In this document: one piece after another, positions 8,948 through 15,667 of the stretch | Layout: each line of letters starts with the position of its first letter | Position numbering within the stretch: position 1 is the first letter of the stretch | Assembly (NCBI GenBank): GCA_024401335.1 | Contig: JAKSLH010000005.1 | Span: 1 to 64,000, forward strand | Direction of reading: 5' to 3' | From: Bacteroidales bacterium | GTDB taxonomy: Bacteria > Bacteroidota > Bacteroidia > Bacteroidales > Marinilabiliaceae | Length of the DNA stretch: 64,000 nt | The notes under the pieces: generated by a model | Seen by the model: the letters and a program-made list of their open reading frames with translations, nothing else | Databases searched by the model: none | What the model was told of the DNA's origin: nothing | Position numbers and translations under genes: made by a program

Positions 8948-11900
8948 TTAGAAGCCAAGTTGAACACCGAATGTGAATGAAGTTGTTGTTGGATATGCCC
9001 AGTTTGGATTCTCAGGATCTGAGCATGTCAAGCTGTTCGACTTGAAGGTGAGCAAGTTCTGACCGCTGACATAAACACGAGCCTTTGAAGCATGAATCTT
9101 ATCCATTACACCCTTTGGCATATTGTAGCCAAGCTGAAGAGTACGAAGCTTGAGGTACGATCCGTTTTCTACGTAGTACGAACTTGCGCGTCCCTCATCG
9201 GCAGTGTTGCTTGTTGTAAGGGCAGGAATCTTAGAGTTCTTGTTGTCCATTGTCCAAGCCTTGAGCATACGGTTGCCCTTGTTGCTACCTGCATCGGTGA
9301 TGCTCCAGAAGTCGGTCTGGAATTTCTGGTTGTTATATACATCCTGTCCGGCAACACCCTGCCAGAACATTGTCAAATCAACATTCTTATACGACATCTC
9401 AATGTTCACACCGTATGAGAAGTCTGGCACTGGATTGAAGATCCATGTCTGGTCGTCTGAATTGATGACGCCGTTGCCATCGAGGTCGGCATACTTAAGA
9501 CCACCTACACGAGCACCTGGCTGGCCACTTGCCAACACCTCTTCTTTCGACTGGAACAATCCGTCGGCTACATATCCTACGATAGAACCGTATGGCTTCT
9601 TTGCCTCGATGAGGTTCTCCTTTGAAGTGTGAACATACGAACCTGTTGTTGTAGCAGGGAGGTATGTTACAGTGTTGCGGAAGAAGTCGAGATTGCCGCT
9701 TACCTTGTATGCGAAGCCCGATTCCAACTCATCACGCCAACCGAGGTTCATTTCGAAACCTTTGTTCTTGAGCGATGGACCGTTGATCCAGCTTGCTCCA
9801 CCCTCACCCTTCGAACCGAGGTATGCTGGCGAGATAAGCATATCTGTAATCTCCTTCACGTAGTAATCGGCATTACCGAAGAGGTGATTGTCAATGAGCG
9901 AGAAGTCGATACCGATATTGCTCTGAGTTGTTGTTTCCCACTTGAGGTTAGGGTTTGCCGACTGAGTTGTGCGGAAACCACTTGGGAATATGCCCGAACC
10001 CTGCAAATAGAGGTCGTATGCTGTAGATGTCACACGGTCGTCACCATAGTCTGCGATGAAGATGCTGTAGCGTGCTGTGTTTGATATCTCCTGGTTACCT
10101 GTTCTACCCCACGAGTAACGTACTTTGAGGTCGTTGATCCAGTCGATGCTTTCAAGATGACGGCTTACACGATAGCCGAGGGTTGCTGCTGGGAAGTTAC
10201 CATACTTGTGGTTTTCACCGAAACGGCTTGAACCGTCATGACGAATGGTGAACGATGCAAGTACAAGGTCGTCGAAATTATAGTCGAGCTTGCCAAAGAA
10301 CGAAGCAAGAGCATAACCATGTTCTGCACCATTTACACGCATTGTTCCTGTTGCTGCATCTGGCCACATGTAATCGAGAGTCTCCATTGCGAACTCCTCT
10401 GCATAGCCACTCCAGTCGGTTCTCTTCTGACGATAGATTTCTACACCACCAAGGACATTGGCATGATGAATGTCGGCGAAGTCAACATTGTAAGTGACGG
10501 TGTTCGACCAGTTGATTCGCAAATCATTTGCGTTGCTGAGTGTCGTCGTTGGTGTATTGCTCTGGATGATGTCTGAGTAGAAGGTCTTAGATATCGAGTG
10601 AATGAATGAAGTGTCGAAGTCGATACCAAAATTAGAACGGATTGTAAGTCCCTTGAGAGGAGTGAGGTCAACGAATGCGTTGCCGAAGACTCTCCAGATG
10701 CCGAGCGAGTTGTCTTTGTTCCACACAAGCTCACGCAATGGGTTCTGACGGTCTGACATACCTCCTACAGGACCAGAGAATGTCTTGCCGTCTTCTTCAT
10801 ATACTGGAAGGACTGGAGCCATCTTGAGGGCATTCTCCATTGGAGAGCATCCTACCTGATCGGTATGAGTGATTGTAAGGTTCTCACCGATTGTAAACAC
10901 GTCGTTTACCTTATAGTCGCTATTTAGTCGTGCCGAGAGATTCTGGAAATTGGTATGTTTTAAGATACCATCGTTACGCTTATAGCCGAAAGAGAACATT
11001 GTGCTGCCGTTGTCCGAACCACGACTAAATGTCACATCGTAATTCTGGATAAGACCTGTGCGCGATATTGCATCGAGCCAGTCTGTATCGCTAAAACGCA
11101 TTGTCTTTTTCTGGTTCATGAAGCCATCGTAAAGGCCATTGACTGTGTAGCTGACATACTGGCTTGTCTTAGGGTCGAAAGCCTTAATCTGAGTGCCTGT
11201 CGATGCATTGAGGTCCAAGCCATATACTGCTGCATACTGCACAGGATCCATACCATCGTTGAGCGCTGCCTGAGCCATTGCTGTAGCATATTCGCTTGTG
11301 TTGCTCAGATTCATCATTGTCTGCTTGTTGTAGGTCTGAGCTGTGACATTGGCGTTGACCTCTACATTGACCTTGCCATTGCTCTTCTTGCCTTTCTTGG
11401 TTGTGATGATAATCACACCATTGGCTGCACGGCTACCATATATAGATGCTGAAGCAGCATCCTTGAGCACCTGTATGCTCTCGATATCGGCCGAATTGAG
11501 TGAGTTGAGCGTCTGAGTTGTAGGCATGCCATCGATTACATACAATGGGTCCTGACTTGCGTTGAACGAACCAAAACCACGAATGCGAATCGTTCCTGTG
11601 CCCGATGGTGAACCATCTGTTGTGATTGTCACACCCGAGATACGGCCCTGAAGTGCTCGCATCGGATCTGGGTCGGATGCAGTTGCCAGTGTCTTAGTGT
11701 CAACCACGGCTACCGCACCTGTCAAGTCAGCCTTACGCTGCACCTGATAGCCTGTCACTACCACATCCTCAAGAATGAACTCGTCGACAAGGACGATCTT
11801 CATGTCTGTACCTGGCTGAAGAACCTGGTTCTCGAAGCCTACAAATGATACTGTAATAGTGCTACCTTCTTTTACTTCAAAACTGAAGTTTCCATCGAAA

Positions 11901-12067
11901 TCGGTAACTGTTCCGTTACCAGTTCCTGTTTCAAGGATTGCCGCACCTGGAAGAGGCTGGCCATCCGACTGTGATGTTACGTTTCCGTTGACTTTTATTG
12001 TCTGTCCTGCGACATCACATATAAAGCAAAGGAAAAACGCAACTGTGATTAGAATCGTTTTTTTCAT
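8948..12067 (-). CDS. susC: SusC-like TonB-dependent outer-membrane transporter
   Basis: This 1039-residue SusC/RagA protein has a signal peptide (MKKTILITV...), a carboxypeptidase-like regulatory domain (about residues 30-105), a TonB-box region (EDVVVTGYQVQ), a plug with LQGRISGVTI and PLYVIDGMP, and a long beta-barrel ending in FTFGVQLGF. A terminal phenylalanine is usual for outer-membrane barrels. The start is placed at 12067; the longer in-frame option at 12100 would put a promoter element inside the coding region and spoil the signal peptide. It is the first gene of the fructan operon and should import fructo-oligosaccharides with SusD. Confidence 0.96.
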   Translation of the reverse strand: MKKTILITVAFFLCFICDVAGQTIKVNGNVTSQSDGQPLPGAAILETGTGNGTVTDFDGNFSFEVKEGSTITVSFVGFENQVLQPGTDMKIVLVDEFILEDVVVTGYQVQRKADLTGAVAVVDTKTLATASDPDPMRALQGRISGVTITTDGSPSGTGTIRIRGFGSFNASQDPLYVIDGMPTTQTLNSLNSADIESIQVLKDAASASIYGSRAANGVIIITTKKGKKSNGKVNVEVNANVTAQTYNKQTMMNLSNTSEYATAMAQAALNDGMDPVQYAAVYGLDLNASTGTQIKAFDPKTSQYVSYTVNGLYDGFMNQKKTMRFSDTDWLDAISRTGLIQNYDVTFSRGSDNGSTMFSFGYKRNDGILKHTNFQNLSARLNSDYKVNDVFTIGENLTITHTDQVGCSPMENALKMAPVLPVYEEDGKTFSGPVGGMSDRQNPLRELVWNKDNSLGIWRVFGNAFVDLTPLKGLTIRSNFGIDFDTSFIHSISKTFYSDIIQSNTPTTTLSNANDLRINWSNTVTYNVDFADIHHANVLGGVEIYRQKRTDWSGYAEEFAMETLDYMWPDAATGTMRVNGAEHGYALASFFGKLDYNFDDLVLASFTIRHDGSSRFGENHKYGNFPAATLGYRVSRHLESIDWINDLKVRYSWGRTGNQEISNTARYSIFIADYGDDRVTSTAYDLYLQGSGIFPSGFRTTQSANPNLKWETTTQSNIGIDFSLIDNHLFGNADYYVKEITDMLISPAYLGSKGEGGASWINGPSLKNKGFEMNLGWRDELESGFAYKVSGNLDFFRNTVTYLPATTTGSYVHTSKENLIEAKKPYGSIVGYVADGLFQSKEEVLASGQPGARVGGLKYADLDGNGVINSDDQTWIFNPVPDFSYGVNIEMSYKNVDLTMFWQGVAGQDVYNNQKFQTDFWSITDAGSNKGNRMLKAWTMDNKNSKIPALTTSNTADEGRASSYYVENGSYLKLRTLQLGYNMPKGVMDKIHASKARVYVSGQNLLTFKSNSLTCSDPENPNWAYPTTTSFTFGVQLGF

Positions 12068-12093
12068 TCGATAAATTAATTTGATTACTGATG

Positions 12094-12101
12094 CAAACAT
12101 A
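12094..12101 (-). promoter_or_regulatory. Bacteroidetes -7 box of the fructan operon
   Basis: On the minus strand this reads TATGTTTG, matching the Bacteroidetes -7 consensus TAnnTTTG, 27 bp before the susC start codon. That predicts a transcription start near 12087 and a leader of about 20 nt. No convincing -33 TTTG was found, as expected of an activator-dependent promoter. Confidence 0.65.
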
Positions 12102-12131
12102 TAAAGGATGTTAAAGGATGGCTAAAAGTAT

Positions 12132-12188
12132 TGTTTCATCCATTGTCAAAATTGTTTCAATGAAACATTACTGATAGTAAATGAAACA
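12132..12188. promoter_or_regulatory. Four-heptamer symmetric operator upstream of susC
   Basis: Plus-strand heptamers TGTTTCA at 12132-12138 and 12153-12159, and their complements TGAAACA at 12161-12167 and 12182-12188, form one large dyad centred on 12160. The inner pair makes a perfect 15-bp palindrome with a single central base. Each outer heptamer is 21 bp from its inner neighbour, two helical turns. The array spans roughly -45 to -101 from the predicted start, a typical activator position. The AraC-domain regulator encoded just upstream is the likely ligand (inference). Confidence 0.75.
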
Positions 12189-12218
12189 TCTGTTATAGAA
12201 AGCAGCCAGTAACTATTA

Positions 12219-12248
12219 AAAAAGCATGCCTGATGGTGCATGCTTTTT
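12219..12248 (-). terminator. Terminator of the fructan regulator gene
   Basis: A perfect 11-bp stem (AAAAAGCATGC at 12219-12229, complement at 12238-12248) with an 8-base loop lies 8 bp beyond the regulator's stop codon. On the minus strand it is followed by a short T-rich tail. It separates the regulator transcript from the susC operon, so the two are separate transcription units. Confidence 0.85.
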
Positions 12249-12256
12249 ATGTTTTT

Positions 12257-13846
12257 TTATTTTCTCAATGACTCTGTTGGGTTGTGACCGAAGTAATCTT
12301 TATAGCATTTTGCGAAATATGATGGCGACGAAAAGCCTACCTCATAGGCAACTTCGCTAATCGACTTGTCTGTTTCGCGCAACATCTTATATGCTTTGTT
12401 GAGTCGACGGGCTCTGAGCGCTTCATTCGGACTCAATCCGCACGATGCTTTTGTTCGGCGATAGAGCTGCACTCGGCTCAACCCCATCTCTGCTCCTATC
12501 ATCTCGACAGTAAGCTCAGAATTGTCGATGTTCTCATCAAACACTTTGTTGAGCCTATCCATGAAGAAGTTTGTCTCATCTTCTATCGTTGTCTTATCCT
12601 CCTCACCATGCTCCTCACATCCTTGCGCCTCTATCAGTTTGTCGCGCTCTGCTTCAAGCTGGTCTCGTTGGCGTTCAAGTTTCTCTTTCTGCTCCGAGAG
12701 CTCATTTTTTTGTATCTCTAGCACCTCTTTCTGCATCTCGAGCTGGTCGTTGAGCCTTGTCTTGGCATTATAGGCTGTTATTGACACAAAGAGCAGTATG
12801 CACACCAGCACTGTTATGATAATGAATGTAACTAGCACTATACGCTGCGACTCATAATCCTTGAAGAAGTCATCGAGCTTGCTGTTCAGAAACTCTATCT
12901 TGCCATTCTGCTCGTCGATATGACCGGCGTGTATGTTCATCAGATGCACATTCGACTTATTGACGACACTCGTCTGGAATATATTGTCGCGCTCGTATGG
13001 CTTGCCCGACAAGATGCAATCGGCTATGAATATGGCCTTGTCTCCACCTGTCTGATAGAGAAACGAAGCGTTGAGCGTGCCATCGGCTATGCGGCTTATG
13101 CCTATGCGCTCATCGAGCAAGGCGTCAACGCCTATATATGGTATCTGCGCATTGTTGCCTCCTCGTTTCAAAGCTGATTTTTTTGCTCCTATAGCCATCC
13201 TGTCGTTATAGGCAAAGACAAGGTCTACATCACCTATCGCTTCACCGATGCTGTCCATTATAGCCTCGGCCTTGTCTTCCTGCCAGTCGGCACAGAAGCT
13301 GCTGACGATATTGATATCGTCATATTTGTCTATCACCTCATGAAAACCCTTATGACGTTCTTGCGATGATGAAGAACCATACAATCCCTCTATTTCAACT
13401 ATTCGGCCTTTGCCCTTAAGCAGTTCTGCTACATAGTTGCCGGCCAACCGACCTACTTCTACGTTATCTCCACCGATAAACGCTGTGTATTTGTTACTGT
13501 TTATCTTTCGGTCAATCAGCACTACGGGTATGCCTGCATCAAATGCCTTCTCTATAACTGGGCGCAACGGCTCAGCCTCATTAGGCGCTACGACTATCAG
13601 ATCTACCTTGCGGCTTATGAATTGCTCGATGACATCTATCTGTTCCTGCGAATTGTCCGACGTAGAATGTATCTCTACCTCCATGTCATTGTGAAAGAAG
13701 GCTTCGCGTAGCATCTCGTTGTTCATCTGTGTGCGCCACTCGTCGACACTGCATTGAGAGACGGCCACTATCTTCTTAGGCGTAGGCGTGCACGAAGTAA
13801 GAATGGCTAATATTAAAAGAGTTATCAGAAGGGCTATTCTATTCAT
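12257..13846 (-). CDS. Transmembrane sugar-sensing AraC-family regulator (PBP-TM-AraC)
   Basis: This 529-residue one-component regulator has a signal or lipobox-like N terminus (ILTSC, Cys19) and a type I periplasmic sugar-binding domain of the RbsB/LacI kind (about 25-315; motifs VDLIVVAPNE, GIPVVLIDRKI, AFIGGDN and FAYNDRMAIGA). A single membrane helix (336-358), a charged coiled coil (about 365-409) and an AraC double helix-turn-helix (about 430-529, ending YFAKCYKDYFGHNP) follow. There is no histidine kinase or receiver, unlike the hybrid two-component regulator BT1754 of the comparable B. thetaiotaomicron locus. Sugar binding outside the membrane could be passed through the coiled coil to the DNA-binding dimer. 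It very likely activates the adjacent fructan operon. Confidence 0.9.
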   Translation of the reverse strand: MNRIALLITLLILAILTSCTPTPKKIVAVSQCSVDEWRTQMNNEMLREAFFHNDMEVEIHSTSDNSQEQIDVIEQFISRKVDLIVVAPNEAEPLRPVIEKAFDAGIPVVLIDRKINSNKYTAFIGGDNVEVGRLAGNYVAELLKGKGRIVEIEGLYGSSSSQERHKGFHEVIDKYDDINIVSSFCADWQEDKAEAIMDSIGEAIGDVDLVFAYNDRMAIGAKKSALKRGGNNAQIPYIGVDALLDERIGISRIADGTLNASFLYQTGGDKAIFIADCILSGKPYERDNIFQTSVVNKSNVHLMNIHAGHIDEQNGKIEFLNSKLDDFFKDYESQRIVLVTFIIITVLVCILLFVSITAYNAKTRLNDQLEMQKEVLEIQKNELSEQKEKLERQRDQLEAERDKLIEAQGCEEHGEEDKTTIEDETNFFMDRLNKVFDENIDNSELTVEMIGAEMGLSRVQLYRRTKASCGLSPNEALRARRLNKAYKMLRETDKSISEVAYEVGFSSPSYFAKCYKDYFGHNPTESLRK

Positions 13847-14021
13847 CTGTGAACAATTATGTGTTTGAACAGCAATTTACATTATTTTTTGCCTTTAATT
13901 GCAAAGTGACATGCAAAAAAAACGAGGCTACCTATTAGAAAGATCGCATCGCTTCAAGTTCGTATTTTTATACGCAAGAGCTCTGATGCACAATTCACCG
14001 GCTTTTCATTAGTTCCTGCAC
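13847..14021. other. Intergenic left part of a 370-bp gap
   Basis: The gap between the regulator and the next gene runs from 13847 to 14216. A weak -7-like TCACTTTG on the minus strand at 13902-13909 could serve the regulator. In the frame of repeat copy B, codons stay open from 13910 up to the repeat, so the gene remnant may extend further left than the 104 bp that can be compared. No other gene or site was recognised here. Confidence 0.4.
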
Positions 14022-14125
14022 ACGTTGAGATGATGGGCTTCCTCGGCATTGGTAACAACCCAATGGTAGGTTGCTCTGTAGCTTGCGCCGTTAACGTTGA
14101 CCTCGCACTCAACAAGAAGTAATCT
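14022..14125 (+). repeat. Direct repeat copy B (3' gene remnant) at the far end of the fructan locus
   Basis: Identical to bases 1-104, same orientation, 14021 bp away. It contains the last 32 codons and stop (14120-14122) of the same unidentified gene, with no visible start, so here it appears to be a non-functional remnant unless the reading frame extends upstream. The divergence point is three bases past the stop codon. It marks the right boundary of the fructan region. A direct repeat made of a gene's 3' end is the usual footprint of site-specific integration, though no integrase is present. Confidence 0.95.
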
Positions 14126-14148
14126 CTGAATAGAGACTATTGATATGA

Positions 14149-14172
14149 GCCTTCACTCTTCCGAGTGAGGGC
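14149..14172 (+). terminator. Terminator after repeat copy B
   Basis: A 10-bp stem with one G-T pair (GCCTTCACTC at 14149-14158, partner at 14163-14172), a 4-base loop and a long T run. It lies 27 bp after the stop in copy B. If copy B marks the old end of the parent gene, this would be its original terminator. Confidence 0.85.
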
Positions 14173-14195
14173 ATTTTTTTTACAAAAACAAAGAG

Positions 14196-14203
14196 TATCT
14201 TTG
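14196..14203 (+). promoter_or_regulatory. Bacteroidetes -7 box
   Basis: TATCTTTG, a perfect TAnnTTTG match followed by CATC, about 14-22 bp before the possible start codons of the beta-propeller lipoprotein. Confidence 0.7.
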
Positions 14204-14225
14204 CATCATAACCAAAATGACGAGC

Positions 14226-15389
14226 ATGAAAAAATACACGACATTAGCCCTCATGCTAGCATGCATGGCATGCAGCGAGGAAAAAGCAAACGACAGCACA
14301 CTGACAAAGCTAAAAATCAAGGACCTAGAGCACGAAGAAACAATAGAGTTCTCTGAGCTATTCTCCGACGAGAGATTAGTATGCCTTGAAACAAACGACA
14401 ACGGTCTCATTGGAGAAGACATCCAAGGCATACGATTAATCAACGACAAGATCTACATCTTCGACTGGAGCAAAATCCTAATCTTCGACAAAGATGGTCA
14501 TTACCTAAACAACATAGACAAACGCGGACAAGGGCCAGAAGAATACACCAACATCTTCGACTTCGAAGTAAACAGCAATGGTGACATAATAGTATTGCCC
14601 GGAAGCAAAAAGCTAATGTTCTATGATGCAGACGGTCATTTCAAGAGAAGCATCGACCTCAAACTTAACGCATCGTCGTTGCAGCTCATCAACGACAACG
14701 AGGCGCTACTATACCATGATGTGGTCACGAACCTCGCTGATGACACACTTAAAACAGTTGTCACAAAGCTCAACTTCACAACAGGAGAAAGCATAACATG
14801 CAAAACAGGAGGAATGGGTGGCATAAGAGACTTCCTAGTTGTCGTAGGAGGTTCAAAATTCAAGAAAAGCACAAGCAATAGCAATGTATATCTGTCAGAC
14901 ACAATGTGCGACACATTATTCTTACTGCAAGACGACAAAATGGTTCCTTATATATACTTCGATTATGACGGCAAGAATTTCCCATTTTCGAAATACGGAA
15001 GTGAGAATATCGGGGAATACATAGAAAACATAAATCAGGGAACATGGCCAAATGGGACAGCATTGTTCTTCAGCGAGACAGAAGACCAATACATGTACAC
15101 ATACAGACACAAAGACACGCCCCATTTCGTATGCTATCCCAAATCGGGAACAAACATCCGCAACTTCTCTAACGTCAAGGACAGCAAATACCTGTTTGGC
15201 ATGGACAGCCTCGCATATAACGGCATACATTCAAACAACGACTTCGTGATAATATCATTGCAACCATATGCCATCGAAGATTATGCACAGAACAACCTGA
15301 CCAACAGACAAAAAGAAGAGCTGATGAAAAGAATTAACTATACAGGCGACGATCAGAATCCTGTGCTTCTAATAGCCAAAATAAAGTAA
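14226..15389 (+). CDS. Predicted 6-bladed beta-propeller lipoprotein
   Basis: This protein of about 387 residues has a short lipoprotein signal (MKKYTTLALMLACMAC). Repeated beta-strand blocks of propeller type follow, such as DKIYIFDWSKILIFDKDGHYLNNIDKRG-like blades and the RGQGPEEYTNI motif typical of the '6-bladed beta-propeller' proteins of Bacteroidetes (often in outer-membrane regulation loci). An alternative start three codons upstream (14217) is equally possible. The molecular function of this family is unknown to me. It has its own promoter and lies just outside the fructan repeat boundary. Confidence 0.75.
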   Translation: MKKYTTLALMLACMACSEEKANDSTLTKLKIKDLEHEETIEFSELFSDERLVCLETNDNGLIGEDIQGIRLINDKIYIFDWSKILIFDKDGHYLNNIDKRGQGPEEYTNIFDFEVNSNGDIIVLPGSKKLMFYDADGHFKRSIDLKLNASSLQLINDNEALLYHDVVTNLADDTLKTVVTKLNFTTGESITCKTGGMGGIRDFLVVVGGSKFKKSTSNSNVYLSDTMCDTLFLLQDDKMVPYIYFDYDGKNFPFSKYGSENIGEYIENINQGTWPNGTALFFSETEDQYMYTYRHKDTPHFVCYPKSGTNIRNFSNVKDSKYLFGMDSLAYNGIHSNNDFVIISLQPYAIEDYAQNNLTNRQKEELMKRINYTGDDQNPVLLIAKIK

Positions 15390-15424
15390 CATAATTCACA
15401 TTATTCAAAAATAAGTAGAATTTG

Positions 15425-15456
15425 TTTGGAGGAAACGAAAAAACTCTCTATCTTTG
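15425..15456 (+). promoter_or_regulatory. Promoter of the initiator tRNA
   Basis: A -33 element TTTG at 15425-15428 and a -7 box TATCTTTG at 15449-15456, separated by 20 bp, form a full Bacteroidetes vegetative promoter about 40 bp before the tRNA. Confidence 0.8.
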
Positions 15457-15500
15457 CATCGCAATTCAGAAGTAACCTACTTCGGTAGACAAAGATACAT

Positions 15501-15573
15501 TGCGGGGTGGAGCAGTTGGCAGCTCGTTGGGCTCATAACCCAAAGGTCATTCGTTCGAGTCGGGTCCCCGCTA
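15501..15573 (+). tRNA. tRNA-fMet (CAT), initiator
   Basis: A cloverleaf with anticodon CAT in loop CTCATAA. Initiator features are visible: bases 1 and 72 do not pair (T15501 and T15572) and three G-C pairs (GGG/CCC) close the anticodon loop. The acceptor stem G2-G7 pairs with C66-C71, and the T arm is closed by two G-T pairs around TTCGAGT. CCA is not encoded. Confidence 0.93.
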
Positions 15574-15577
15574 CTAC

Positions 15578-15601
15578 AGAGAATCACGAAAGTGGTTCTC
15601 T
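15578..15601 (+). terminator. Terminator after tRNA-fMet
   Basis: A 10-bp stem capped by a GAAA tetraloop (15588-15591) and followed by a run of T, starting 4 bp after the tRNA. Confidence 0.9.
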
Positions 15602-15638
15602 TTTTTTGTTTTCACTTGGTGGAATAGCATAAATATAC

Positions 15639-15646
15639 TAATTTTG
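15639..15646 (+). promoter_or_regulatory. Bacteroidetes -7 box of the pseudokinase operon
   Basis: TAATTTTG matches TAnnTTTG. It lies so close to the first possible start codons (TTG 15644, ATG 15656) that the ATG at 15668 is the better start for the following gene. Confidence 0.6.
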
Positions 15647-15667
15647 CGCCAGCATATGCTCTTTCCC

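Noticed and set aside
8238-8951. Plus-strand frame of 237 codons opposite susD
   Set aside because: Antisense of susD; composition follows the complementary codons and no motif is visible.
12182-12188. Catabolite-type single operator half-site
   Set aside because: The heptamer is one member of a four-site symmetric array, so it is treated as part of that larger site.
105-14021. Classical integrative element with its own integrase
   Set aside because: Direct repeats fit such an element, but every gene inside belongs to the fructan system; no integrase, relaxase or transposase is present, so it is reported only as an island with repeat boundaries.
13910-14122. Open frame running into repeat copy B as a possible intact small gene
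   Set aside because: There is no start codon with a ribosome site before the repeat and no recognisable product; a remnant of a longer gene is the simpler view, though the left part may also be chance.
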